A DNA stretch of 64,000 nucleotides from Pseudomonadota bacterium (GTDB lineage: Bacteria > Desulfobacterota > Binatia > Binatales > Binataceae): the NCBI GenBank assembly GCA_021324855.1, contig JAJPIG010000030.1, positions 1 to 64,000 on the forward strand. The letters are read 5' to 3'. Under the pieces are notes generated by a model. The model saw nothing but the letters and a program-made list of their open reading frames with translations. It was not told where the DNA came from and ran no database searches. The position numbers and the translations under genes were made by a program. Positions within the stretch are counted from its first letter, which is position 1; each line of letters opens with the position of its first letter. Below, piece by piece: positions 33,875 through 43,087 of the stretch.

Positions 33875-34747
33875 ATGAGACGCGCGGAGACGATCGTCAT
33901 AGTGACCGGCGACGACTTCGGCCTCTCGCCCGAAGTCAATGCCGGCATAATGCGGGCGCATCGGGAAGGCGTGCTCCGCGCCACCAGCCTGATGACCGGC
34001 GAGCCGTCGGCGCAGGCGGCGGCAGCAGCGGCGCGCGACGCGCCCGGACTCGATGTCGGTCTGCATCTGACTGTCTGCCGCGGCCACAGCGTTTTGAGCC
34101 CCGGCCATCTCGATGGCGTGGTCGATGCGGCTTCTGAATTTGCGCGCAATCCGACGCTCGCCGGAATGCGCTACTTCTTCGACCGGCGGATCCGCAATGC
34201 GTTGCGCGCCGAATGCCGTGCGCAGGTCGAGCGTCACCTCGAACTGATCGGGTACTTGAATCACATCGATGGGCATCTCAATTTCCACGTCCATCCGGTG
34301 CTCGCCAATATCGTGATCGATCTGGCGGCGGAACATAACGTGCCGTTCATCCGCATACCGCGCGAACCGGTGATGACCACGCTGCGCATCGCGCGCGACC
34401 ATGCGTCGCGCAAGCTGGTCGAAGCGGCCATCTTCAGAGTGCTCTCGCGCCGCACGCGACGGCTCGCCGCCGAGCGCGGTATTCGGTCTGCGGATTGGCT
34501 TTTCGGGCTTCACCAGAGCGGCCATCTGACGGAGCGTTACCTGATTAACGTGATTGAGCGGCTGCCGGCCGGGACCACCGAGCTCTATTTTCATCCGGCC
34601 GACGATGTCGGCGGCGCGCCGCTGTCGGCGGCAACACAGCGCGACCTGCAAATCCTCACAAGCCGGACGGTTCGCGCGGCGTTCGATCGCGCTGGCGTTA
34701 CGCTGACCAACTTCGCGGCGCTCGCGACCTCGCGGCGCATGGCGTAA
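33875..34747 (+). CDS. hpnK: Hopanoid-associated YdjC-type deacetylase HpnK
   Basis: In known pathways HpnK deacetylates the N-acetylglucosamine on bacteriohopanetetrol before HpnJ forms the cyclitol ether. 290 residues from ATG 33875. TGDDFGLSPEVNAGI, VGLHLTV and HIDGHLNFHVHP supply the metal Asp and His residues of the YdjC/ChbG fold; the C-terminal TELYFHPAD gives a further His. Longer in-frame starts run into the divergent hpnG promoter region and are rejected. Confidence 0.92.
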   Translation: MRRAETIVIVTGDDFGLSPEVNAGIMRAHREGVLRATSLMTGEPSAQAAAAAARDAPGLDVGLHLTVCRGHSVLSPGHLDGVVDAASEFARNPTLAGMRYFFDRRIRNALRAECRAQVERHLELIGYLNHIDGHLNFHVHPVLANIVIDLAAEHNVPFIRIPREPVMTTLRIARDHASRKLVEAAIFRVLSRRTRRLAAERGIRSADWLFGLHQSGHLTERYLINVIERLPAGTTELYFHPADDVGGAPLSAATQRDLQILTSRTVRAAFDRAGVTLTNFAALATSRRMA

Positions 34748-34808
34748 TCTTGACGCACTGCGGGCGATGGCCCGCGCCGAACCTCATCCACGATCGAGAG
34801 GCCAAGCG

Positions 34809-37406
34809 ATGCACGACAATGAGAATTCCGTGGCCGTCGAGGCCGGGACCGACCATCGACTTCCCACAACCGTCCGGCCGACGCATTACGATCTGCGGCT
34901 CGAACCGAATCTGCCGGAGGCTAACTTCGCCGGCGAGGAGACCGTCGCAATTACCGTCGAACGGCCGACGCATGACATCGTCCTCCACGCGCTCGAGTTG
35001 GAAATTCTCGAAGTTACGGCGGCGCGAGGCGCAATCCATCTGACCGGCAGAGCTGAATTTCTTCCGGCGCTTGAAGAGGCGCGGCTGCGCTTCGATCGGG
35101 CGCTCGAGGCCGGCGATTGGCAGCTCCATATCCGCTTCAAAGGCGTGCTGAACGACAAGCTGCACGGGTTCTATCGCAGCCAGTATCGCGATGCGTCGGG
35201 CCGCGAGCATCTCATCGCAAGCACGCAGTTCGAAGCGACCGATGCGCGGCGCGCCTTTCCGTGCTGGGACGAACCCGAATTCAAGGCGCGCTTCAAGATC
35301 ACGCTGGTGATCGCGCCCGGCCTCACCGCGATCTCCAATGCCGGGGTCGAGAGCGAACGCGCGCTGGCTGACGGCCGCAGGGAAGTGGTCTTCCGCGAGA
35401 CTATCACGATGTCGACCTATCTGGTCGCATTTATCGTGGGCGAGTTTGTCGCCACGCCGCCGGTCGATGCCGGCACGCCGCTCCGGGTCGTGCACGTGCC
35501 GGGCAAGGAGGGGCTCGAAAGCTTCGCGCTTCAGATCGGCGCATTCTCATTGAAGTACTTCGCGCGTTACTACGATTTGCCCTATCCGGGCGACAAGCTT
35601 GATCTGATCGCGATTCCCGATTTCGCTTCCGGCGCGATGGAAAATCTTGGCGCGATTACGTTCCGCGAGACCGCACTCCTGGTCGACGAGCGGGAGGCCT
35701 CGCGTGCCGAACTCGAGCGTGTCGCCGACGTGGTCTCCCACGAGAACGCGCACATGTGGTTCGGCGATTTGGTCACGATGAGCTGGTGGAACGGCATCTG
35801 GCTTAACGAAGCGTTCGCGACCTTCATGGAAATGCTCGCGGTCGACGCCTGGAAGCCGAACTGGAAGCGATGGGAAAGCTTCGCGCTCTCGCGTGCCTCG
35901 GCGATGACGATCGACGGGCTTACCTCGACCCGCTCGATCGAGTTTCCGGTGCGCACTGCCGAAGACGCGCGCGCGATGTTCGACACGCTCACCTACGAGA
36001 AGGGTGCGTCGGTGCTGCGCATGCTTGAGCAGTACCTGGGCGCGGAGGAGTTCCGCAAAGGCATCGCGCTCTATCTCCGCAAGCATCAGTACGGCAACAC
36101 CGAAACCGGCGATCTCTGGGATGCGCTCCAGGAGTCCTCGCACGAGCCGGTGCGTCGCCTGATGGATTCATGGATCTTCCAGCCCGGCTTTCCAATTGTC
36201 GAGGTTGCCCGCACCGCCGACGGTAAAGGCTTGCGCCTCAGCCAGCGCCGCTTTTTCTATCTGCCGCAGTCCGATGCGAAGCCGCAGCTCTGGCACATCC
36301 CGGTGATGGTCCGCGTGCGGACGGCAGATGGCGCGGCGAATCATAAGTTGCTGATGGTCGGGGCGGAGGCGAAGCTCGACGCCGGACAACCGATCAAATG
36401 GGCGCTGGTGAACGAAGGCGGCCACGGTTTTTATCGCGTGCGCTATGCGCCGGAGTTGCTCGCCGAACTCGCGCACAGCCTCGATGAACTCACACCGACC
36501 GAGCGCTTCGGTCTGGTGAGCGATAGCTGGGCCGCGACCGTCGCCGGACTCAAGCCGGTGGATGAATTTCTCGCGTTCGCCCGTCGCTTCAGCGGCGAGG
36601 GCGATCTCAATGTATGGCGGGCGCTGATCGGCGCGTTCAATTATCTCGACCTGATCATCGATGAGCGCGAGCGGCCGGCGTTCGCGGCAACCGTGCGCGC
36701 AATCACCGGGCCGGCTTTCAGACGGCTCGGATGGGAGCCGAAGCCGGGAGAAGACGAGCTCACGCGTCAGCTCCGTGGCACGCTGGCCAACGTGACGGGC
36801 ACGCTGGGCGAGGATCCGGATGTCCAGCGCGAGGCCGCCCGGCTTTACGAGCTGGCAGGCAAGGATCCGTCGAAGGTCGACCGCGACGTGATGCCTGCGT
36901 TGGTCGCAATTTTAGCGTATACCGGCGATGCGACGCGTTATGCCGAGTTCAAGCAGAACTTTAAGTCTGCCCGGACCCCCCAGGTTGAGCAGCGTTATCT
37001 CTTCGCGCTAGCCGATTTCAACCGCATCGAGCTGCTGCGCGAGACCATGACGATGACGCTCGACGGTGAGGTCCGCACGCAGAACGCGCCCTACCTGATG
37101 CATGCGCTGCTGGTGAACCCGGTCTGCCGCTATGAGGCGTGGGATTTCCTGCGCAAGAACTGGGAGCAGATGAGCAACAAATATCCGGATGCCGCGCTGC
37201 CGCGGATGTGCGAGGGAATCGTCGCGCTGCTCGATCGCGAGGATCAGGTGCGCGAGTTTTTCGCGACGCATCGGATGCGCTTCGGCGGCAAGCTGATCGA
37301 TCAACACCTCGAGCGGCTCGCGATAGCGGTCGCGTTCCGAAGTCGCGAAGGCCATCGCCTGGGCGCGGCGCTCGGCGCCAATCCCGGCGCGGCTAGCGTG
37401 CGGTAA
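34809..37406 (+). CDS. M1-family zinc aminopeptidase
   Basis: Removes N-terminal residues from peptides. 865 residues from ATG 34809 (AGAGG seven bases upstream; ATG 34767 is an alternative). The exopeptidase motif GAMEN is at 275-279; zinc ligands are His311, His315 and Glu334 with catalytic Glu312 (HENAH-x18-E). The C-terminal ERAP1-like helical domain (~residues 500-860) is complete. No signal peptide is seen, so it is cytosolic. Its 3' end overlaps the convergent crotonase gene by 14 nt. Confidence 0.94.
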   Translation: MHDNENSVAVEAGTDHRLPTTVRPTHYDLRLEPNLPEANFAGEETVAITVERPTHDIVLHALELEILEVTAARGAIHLTGRAEFLPALEEARLRFDRALEAGDWQLHIRFKGVLNDKLHGFYRSQYRDASGREHLIASTQFEATDARRAFPCWDEPEFKARFKITLVIAPGLTAISNAGVESERALADGRREVVFRETITMSTYLVAFIVGEFVATPPVDAGTPLRVVHVPGKEGLESFALQIGAFSLKYFARYYDLPYPGDKLDLIAIPDFASGAMENLGAITFRETALLVDEREASRAELERVADVVSHENAHMWFGDLVTMSWWNGIWLNEAFATFMEMLAVDAWKPNWKRWESFALSRASAMTIDGLTSTRSIEFPVRTAEDARAMFDTLTYEKGASVLRMLEQYLGAEEFRKGIALYLRKHQYGNTETGDLWDALQESSHEPVRRLMDSWIFQPGFPIVEVARTADGKGLRLSQRRFFYLPQSDAKPQLWHIPVMVRVRTADGAANHKLLMVGAEAKLDAGQPIKWALVNEGGHGFYRVRYAPELLAELAHSLDELTPTERFGLVSDSWAATVAGLKPVDEFLAFARRFSGEGDLNVWRALIGAFNYLDLIIDERERPAFAATVRAITGPAFRRLGWEPKPGEDELTRQLRGTLANVTGTLGEDPDVQREAARLYELAGKDPSKVDRDVMPALVAILAYTGDATRYAEFKQNFKSARTPQVEQRYLFALADFNRIELLRETMTMTLDGEVRTQNAPYLMHALLVNPVCRYEAWDFLRKNWEQMSNKYPDAALPRMCEGIVALLDREDQVREFFATHRMRFGGKLIDQHLERLAIAVAFRSREGHRLGAALGANPGAASVR

Positions 37407-38187
37407 AGGCGGGGGCGCGTTTGGCGATGAACGCCGCGATGCCCTCGCGGGCATCGCGCGTCGACGACATCCGCGCGATCGCGCCGCTTTCGAGCTCCAT
37501 CTGCTGCTCCAGCGAATTGTTTGCGCTCGCAAGCAGCAGACGCTTCACCGCACCGTAGGCGAGTGTCGCCCCGGAGGCCAGGTCGGAGGCAAATTTTCCG
37601 GCCTCGGCGGCGACCTGATCGTCGGCGACAACCCGGGTCGCGATTCCGAGTTCCAGCGCTTCCTTCGCGCTCAGCACACGATTGGTGATCATCAGCTCCG
37701 CAGCGCGCCGGAAGCCGACGATACGCGGCAGAAAGTAGCTTGCGGAACCGTCCGGGGTGAGGCCGGCGCGCGTGTACGCCATCGTGAAGCGGGCCGACTC
37801 AGCGGCGATTACGAAATCGGCCGCGCACGCGAGGCTCATCCCGGCGCCGCCGGCCGCGCCATTAACGGCTGCGATTACCGGCGCATTCATCCGAGCCATC
37901 TGCGAGAGCGCGCGATGCAAACTGCCGGTCATGGTCTCGATGAATCCGGGCAACTCGTCGGGCGCCACTGCGGCAAAGCCCTTGAGATCGCCGCCCGCGC
38001 AAAAGGCCTTGCCGGCGCCGCTGATTAGCAGCGCCCGGACGGCGGAGTCGTCTTCGGCGCGCGCGATGCAGTCCTCAAGCTCGCGCACCATCTCGGCGTT
38101 CATCGCATTGGCCGCCTCCGGGCGGTTGAGCGTCAGATGTGCGACATTGCCGCGGACCTCGAAGCGCAAAGTCGTGTATTGAGCCAT
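37393..38187 (-). CDS. Enoyl-CoA hydratase/isomerase (PaaG-like crotonase)
   Basis: 264 residues with the crotonase oxyanion segments FCAGGDLKGF and AAVNGAAGGAGMSLACAADF. The catalytic-Glu position of hydratases (GGGCE) is GAGMS, and the second Glu region reads GLTPDGSASYFLPRIVG with an Asp. This pattern is like PaaG-type isomerases rather than true hydratases. Terminal KRAPAFTAR is typical. The substrate is unknown. Confidence 0.85.
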   Translation of the reverse strand: MAQYTTLRFEVRGNVAHLTLNRPEAANAMNAEMVRELEDCIARAEDDSAVRALLISGAGKAFCAGGDLKGFAAVAPDELPGFIETMTGSLHRALSQMARMNAPVIAAVNGAAGGAGMSLACAADFVIAAESARFTMAYTRAGLTPDGSASYFLPRIVGFRRAAELMITNRVLSAKEALELGIATRVVADDQVAAEAGKFASDLASGATLAYGAVKRLLLASANNSLEQQMELESGAIARMSSTRDAREGIAAFIAKRAPAFTAR

Positions 38188-38309
38188 GCTTGTATCTCCT
38201 GCGAAGCAGATTGATAGACTGCCGTCGATCGGAAAAGTACGACCGATTCAATGACGACTGCAATCTGTTGATGCCACGCGCGGTTAGCGTGTATCGAAGA
38301 GAGAGACCG

Positions 38310-39914
38310 ATGGCCACTCGCAAACGAAAATTCTGGGGCTGGGGTTACGAGGACCAGGGTTTGAGCGCCGATGAGCATCGAAGGCTCGCCGAGCGGATGA
38401 GCGCGCGCTTCGGGGTGTCCGGGCTCACGATCACTCCCGCGCCGACAATCGATCAGATCGAGCTGCGCAAACCGCGCATCGCGGCGCCGCCTGCGCTCGC
38501 CACTTTCTGCACCGCCGATCCTTACGAGCGCGCCGGGCATACCTACGGCAAGAGCTACCGCGACATCGTGCGGGGTCTGCGGCGCGAGTTTCCTAATCCG
38601 CCCGACCTCGTCGCGTTTCCGACCGATGAGGAGGAAGTCATCGCCGTTCTCGAATGGTGCGACACGGAGCGCATCGCGGCGATTCCCTATGGGGGCGGAT
38701 CATCGGTGGTCGGCGGCACCGAGCCTCCCATTGCGGGCGATTATCGCGGCGTAGTCTCAATCGATCTCGCGCGGCTCGATCGCGTGCTCGAAATCGATCG
38801 GCGATCGCGCGCCGCGCGCATCCAGGCCGGCATCTTCGGACCCGCGCTCGAAGAGCAACTGAAGCCGCACCGGCTGACGCTCCGCCATTTCCCGCAGTCG
38901 TTCGAGTTTTCGTCGCTCGGCGGATGGATCGCGACACGTTCCGGCGGCCACTACGCGACGCTCTACACGCATATCGATGATTTCGTCGAGTCGACGCGCG
39001 CGGTAACACCGGCCGGGATCGTCGAATCGCGACGCGTGCCCGGCTCCGGCGCCGGGCCGAGCCCGGATCGGATGTTCATTGGATCGGAGGGCATCCTGGG
39101 CGTCATTACGGAAGCGTGGATGCGTCTGCAGGATCGTCCGACGTTTCGCGCCGGCGCCTCCGTGATGTTTCCCGACTTCATACGCGGCGCGGAGGCCGTG
39201 CGCGCGATCGCGCAAACCGGGCTATATCCCGCCAATTGCCGGTTGCTCGATCCAGGCGAGGCGCAGAACTCGGGCGCCAGTCGCGACGGCAGCGCGGTGC
39301 TGGTGCTCGCCTTCGAATCCGCGGACCATCCGCTGGACGCCTGGATGAAGCGCGCGCTCGAATGCTGCGCCGATCATGGCGGGCGAATTCCCGATCCCGA
39401 GGCAGCGGCGCGGGATGCGACAGCGACACACGAGGGCGCCGCAGGCGCGTGGCGTCAGGCGTTTCTGGCCGGGCCGTACATCCACGACGCGATGGTCGCG
39501 ATCGGGATGTTGAACGAGACCTTCGAAACCGCGATTACCTGGGATCGCTTCGCGGATTTTCATGCTCGAATAATGGAGCGCACCACCGAAGTCGCGCGGC
39601 GCGTTTGCGGCGCGGCAGCGGTTACGTGTCGGCTGACCCATGCCTATCCCGACGGCGCTGCGCCGTACTACACGGTGATAGGCCCGGCGCGGCGCGGGAG
39701 CGAGCTCGAACAATGGGACGAGATCAAGACCGCGGCATCGGACCTGTTGATCGAGCTCGGCGGGACGATCACGCATCATCATGCAGTCGGCCGCGACCAT
39801 CGTCGATGGTACGATCGGCAGCGGCCCGACGGCTTTGCGCAAGCGCTCCGGGCGGCAAAGCGGGCGCTCGATCCGAATGCGATATTGAATCCGGGCGTCC
39901 TGATCGATCCATGA
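38310..39914 (+). CDS. FAD-binding oxidase, alkyldihydroxyacetone-phosphate synthase-like
   Basis: 534 residues from ATG 38310. The N-terminus FWGWGYEDQG, the FAD-binding loop PYGGGSSVVGG (from Pro126), HFPQSFEFSSLGGWIATRSGG, GSEGILGVITEA and a His triad at 489-491 followed by VGRDHRRWY match alkyl-DHAP synthases, which make the ether bond of ether lipids. Bacterial homologues with unproven activity are common, so ether-lipid synthesis is an inference. It is divergent from the crotonase gene. Confidence 0.85.
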   Translation: MATRKRKFWGWGYEDQGLSADEHRRLAERMSARFGVSGLTITPAPTIDQIELRKPRIAAPPALATFCTADPYERAGHTYGKSYRDIVRGLRREFPNPPDLVAFPTDEEEVIAVLEWCDTERIAAIPYGGGSSVVGGTEPPIAGDYRGVVSIDLARLDRVLEIDRRSRAARIQAGIFGPALEEQLKPHRLTLRHFPQSFEFSSLGGWIATRSGGHYATLYTHIDDFVESTRAVTPAGIVESRRVPGSGAGPSPDRMFIGSEGILGVITEAWMRLQDRPTFRAGASVMFPDFIRGAEAVRAIAQTGLYPANCRLLDPGEAQNSGASRDGSAVLVLAFESADHPLDAWMKRALECCADHGGRIPDPEAAARDATATHEGAAGAWRQAFLAGPYIHDAMVAIGMLNETFETAITWDRFADFHARIMERTTEVARRVCGAAAVTCRLTHAYPDGAAPYYTVIGPARRGSELEQWDEIKTAASDLLIELGGTITHHHAVGRDHRRWYDRQRPDGFAQALRAAKRALDPNAILNPGVLIDP

Positions 39915-39956
39915 TACGAAGTCCGCAGAAGCTTTGAAGCAAGTCAGGAGGTCCGG

Positions 39957-40298
39957 ATGCCTGATAAGGAAGCGCTTTACGACGAAGCGGTCGATCAATA
40001 CGCCGAGGAGAACTACGACGCCGCGATCGCGCTCTACGAGCAGGCGCTGGCAATCGATCCGAAATACGCGGACGCGCTCCATGGACTCATCATGTGCTAC
40101 CAGGCCAAGGGGGACCTCGATCGCGCGATCGAGCTTACGCTGCGCCAGATCGAGCAGGAGCCCGAAGACATCCTGGCCTTCACGAACCTGAGCATGTTTT
40201 ATCAGAAGAAAGGGATGATTCCCGAAGCCGAAAAGGCCGGCGCCGAGGCGCGCCGGCTCGACTGGAAACGCCAGCTCCGCGAGGGCAAGAAGAGCTAG
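39957..40298 (+). CDS. Small TPR-repeat protein
   Basis: 113 residues, ATG 39957 with AGGAGG six bases upstream. Almost the entire chain is three tetratricopeptide-like helical pairs (residues ~1-100) ending in a basic tail. It probably works as a protein-protein adaptor. It lies between the flavoprotein gene and malQ, 42 nt after the former. Confidence 0.85.
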   Translation: MPDKEALYDEAVDQYAEENYDAAIALYEQALAIDPKYADALHGLIMCYQAKGDLDRAIELTLRQIEQEPEDILAFTNLSMFYQKKGMIPEAEKAGAEARRLDWKRQLREGKKS

Positions 40299-40342
40299 CA
40301 AATTCGGTCTCGGTTTCGTTTCGTAGTTCACCAAGGAAAAAT

Positions 40343-41881
40343 ATGTTGCAGCGGTCGGCGGGGATCCTCATTCCGCTCTTCTCGCTCCGTTCCCGCGCCG
40401 ACCTCGGGCGCGGCGAAATCGGCGGCCTTATCCCTATGCTCGAATGGGCGCGCCGCATGGGTCATCGCATGATCCAGCTCCTGCCGATCGACGAAACCGC
40501 ACCCGGCGAAGCGAGTCCCTACAGCGCGATGAGCGTGTTCGCGATCGACCCGGCATATATCACGCTCACGGGACTGGCGGGAGTTTCCGAATCTTCACTC
40601 GAACGCGCGCGTCAGAATCTGGCAGTTGCGAGTTCGCGGGTTGAAATCCGGCGAACCAAGCTCGAACTTCTGCGCAACGCATATCAACGATTTCGCCGCT
40701 CCGGCGACGCCGCCGGGCGCACCGCATTCGCCGATTTCGAGCATCGCAACGACTACTGGCTAGCGGACTACGCGCTGTTTCGCGCATTAAAGGAGGAGTT
40801 CGGATGGTCCTCGTGGGAGCGGTGGCCGACACCGCTCAGGGATCGTGAGCCCGACGCTCTCGACCAGGCGCAGCATCGGCTGGCCGCTGAAATCGCGATG
40901 TATCGCTACTGGCAGTTTGTTGCGGATGCGCAGATGCGGCGCGCGCGTGCTGCGTTCACAGATGCGGGTGCAAGTCTGATCGGCGATCTCGCGTTTTCGC
41001 CCGGGTTGGACAGCGCGGAAGTCTGGGCGCATCGCGATCAGTTCGATCTCACGCGCCTGGTCGGCGCGCCGCCCGACGCTTTCAGCGCGACCGGGCAGCG
41101 CTGGGGCTTGCCGATGCCGAATTGGGATCAGATGCGCTCGAGCGGCTGGTCACTGATTCGATCGCGGTTGCGCCGCGCTCGCGAACTTTACGATATCGTG
41201 CGGATCGATCACGTGGTGGGACTCTATCGGACCTGGAATTTCGGGCTCGATCCGAGCGAGCCCGGGCGTTTTACGCCCGAAGAGGAAGGCAAACAGCGCG
41301 CGCAAGGCGAAGAAATTATACGGGCTTTGCAAGACGAGGGCGGGACGACCGGGCTCATCGCCGAAGACCTGGGCGTCATCCCGCCCTGGGTGCGCGATTC
41401 GCTGCGCGCGCTCGGCGTCCCCGGATACAAAATCATGCGATGGGAGCGCGAAGGGCAGGGCCATCCCGGCGATCGATTTATAGCGCCCGCCCACTATCCT
41501 GAACTCAGCCTGGCAACCACCAGCACGCACGATACCGAGACCATGGCTGAATGGTGGCGCGAAATCGGTGCACAGGAGCGCCGAGTGCTGCTCGACTCGT
41601 TTGCCATTGCGGACCGCGCCGACCCCGAAAAAGACCAGCTCTGCGAACCAGCACGCAATGCAATCCTCGAAGTGATTTACGCTGCGCCATCATGTTACGT
41701 CGTCGAACCGATCCAGGATTTGTTCGGATGGACCGCGCGAATCAACTCGCCCGGCACCGTGGGCGATGCCAATTGGAGCTGGCGGCTTCCCGCGCCGATT
41801 GAAGACCTGATGAACGATCCTGAGATCGCGCGGCAGACCGCGGCTTTGGCGGAGATCGTTAAACGCAGCGGCCGCTCGTAA
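40343..41881 (+). CDS. malQ: 4-alpha-glucanotransferase (GH77, amylomaltase)
   Basis: Rearranges alpha-1,4-glucans; active in glycogen or maltodextrin turnover. 512 residues, ATG 40343 with AAGGA upstream. The nucleophile is Asp289 in RIDHVVGLY, the acid/base Glu341 in AEDLGVIP, and the stabilising Asp397 in TSTHDTETM. LPIDETAPGEASPYSAMSVFAIDP near the N-terminus is typical. The length is that of the short bacterial form. No glycogen genes are nearby. Confidence 0.95.
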   Translation: MLQRSAGILIPLFSLRSRADLGRGEIGGLIPMLEWARRMGHRMIQLLPIDETAPGEASPYSAMSVFAIDPAYITLTGLAGVSESSLERARQNLAVASSRVEIRRTKLELLRNAYQRFRRSGDAAGRTAFADFEHRNDYWLADYALFRALKEEFGWSSWERWPTPLRDREPDALDQAQHRLAAEIAMYRYWQFVADAQMRRARAAFTDAGASLIGDLAFSPGLDSAEVWAHRDQFDLTRLVGAPPDAFSATGQRWGLPMPNWDQMRSSGWSLIRSRLRRARELYDIVRIDHVVGLYRTWNFGLDPSEPGRFTPEEEGKQRAQGEEIIRALQDEGGTTGLIAEDLGVIPPWVRDSLRALGVPGYKIMRWEREGQGHPGDRFIAPAHYPELSLATTSTHDTETMAEWWREIGAQERRVLLDSFAIADRADPEKDQLCEPARNAILEVIYAAPSCYVVEPIQDLFGWTARINSPGTVGDANWSWRLPAPIEDLMNDPEIARQTAALAEIVKRSGRS

Positions 41882-41964
41882 AGGCGCTCGCAAGGCGCCG
41901 CAAATCGATATAGTCTCGCCTAATCCCGGCCGGTCCGATGTGCCGGTTTTGCGTGCTTGCACAG

Positions 41965-43074
41965 ATGAACCTTCGAACCGAGCACCGGATGATGATCGCA
42001 CCTGAGCCCGGCGTGTGCACGATCGCGGTGCTCGTCGCGATGCTCGCGATTGGCGCATCGATTTCCGGATGCTCGACCGCAGCCAGTACCGGTCAATCCA
42101 CCGAACCGCTGCGCGTGAAGCCCACCTATGTAACCAAGCAACAGCTTCATGCGCCGTACGCAATCGCGGCCGATCCCAAAGGCGAAATCTGGTTCAGCGA
42201 ATACCAGGGCAACGCGCTCGGCCGCTTCACGCCCGCCGGCAACGTCGTGCGCTTCGAGCTTAGCGGCGATGGTTTCCCCGAGCGGCTGACCATCGGCACC
42301 GACGGGAACATCTGGTTCACCGACCCGGTTGCGAACCGAATCGGACGCCTGAGGCCGGCTGACGGTTCGGTCGATTACTTCCCGGTACCGACGCCGAAAT
42401 CGGGGCCGGTTGGAATCACAACCGGGGCCGACGGCGCGATCTGGTTCACCGAGCATGCGGTTGGCCAGGTAGGCCGCCTCGGGATGGACGGCAAGATCGT
42501 CGAATACTCCGTGCCCTCGGGCGGCGGGCCGAGCGAGATCGTGGCCGATAAAAAATATCTCTGGTTCGCCGAGGATTACGGAAACAATATCGGCCGAATC
42601 ACGCTGCTCGGCGCAGTCACCGAATTTCCGATCCCGACGCCGAATAGCCGACCGGGCGGTCTGACCCTGGCCTCCAACCACACGCTCTGGTTTACCGAGC
42701 TTGCGACGGACAAAGTCGGCAAGGTCGGGCCGGATGACAAGATCGTCGACTTCGCCCTGCCTGCCGACGGCGTGCCGCTTGGAATCGCCAGCGGACCCGA
42801 TGCGACTGTCTGGATCACATCGGGCAGCACGCACATGTTCTTCTGCGTCTCACGGGATGGCGCGATTCAGGCGCTCAAGGCCGGTCCCGACACTTACCCC
42901 GGCTTCATCGTGGCGGGCCCGGACCATAGTCTTTGGTTCACGGAGCCGAGCGGGAAGATTGGACATCTAACGCCACCTGCTTCGATCACCGAGTTCGCGC
43001 TGCCCGAGCCGGACGACGAATCGACGCGGCCGGTGCGGACCAGCCACGCGCGGCATGATACCGCTCAAAGCTGA
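41965..43074 (+). CDS. Predicted lipoprotein with a Vgb-like beta-propeller
   Basis: 369 residues from ATG 41965 (ATG 41989 and 41992 are equally possible). The hydrophobic N-terminus ends in a lipobox ISG|C. At least six repeats of the type G-x-IWF-x-E/D... (IWFSEYQGNALGRF, IWFTDPVANRIGRL, IWFTEHAVGQVGRL, LWFAEDYGNNIGRI, LWFTELATDKVGKV, LWFTEPSGKIGHL) build a beta-propeller like virginiamycin B lyase. Most such proteins are not antibiotic lyases. It is placed in the envelope. Confidence 0.82.
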   Translation: MNLRTEHRMMIAPEPGVCTIAVLVAMLAIGASISGCSTAASTGQSTEPLRVKPTYVTKQQLHAPYAIAADPKGEIWFSEYQGNALGRFTPAGNVVRFELSGDGFPERLTIGTDGNIWFTDPVANRIGRLRPADGSVDYFPVPTPKSGPVGITTGADGAIWFTEHAVGQVGRLGMDGKIVEYSVPSGGGPSEIVADKKYLWFAEDYGNNIGRITLLGAVTEFPIPTPNSRPGGLTLASNHTLWFTELATDKVGKVGPDDKIVDFALPADGVPLGIASGPDATVWITSGSTHMFFCVSRDGAIQALKAGPDTYPGFIVAGPDHSLWFTEPSGKIGHLTPPASITEFALPEPDDESTRPVRTSHARHDTAQS

Positions 43075-43087
43075 CCACTGAAGCCCG

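Noticed and set aside
33226-34149. Long minus-strand frame across hpnG and hpnK
   Set aside because: Out of frame with hpnG and antisense to hpnK; Arg/Ser-rich composition typical of shadow frames.
41883-41899. Hairpin GGCGC/GCGCC after malQ as a terminator
   Set aside because: Five-base stem without a T tract; not convincing.
41965-43074. Streptogramin-resistance function for the Vgb-like propeller
   Set aside because: Propeller repeats of this type are widespread; the protein is a lipoprotein and no resistance context is present.
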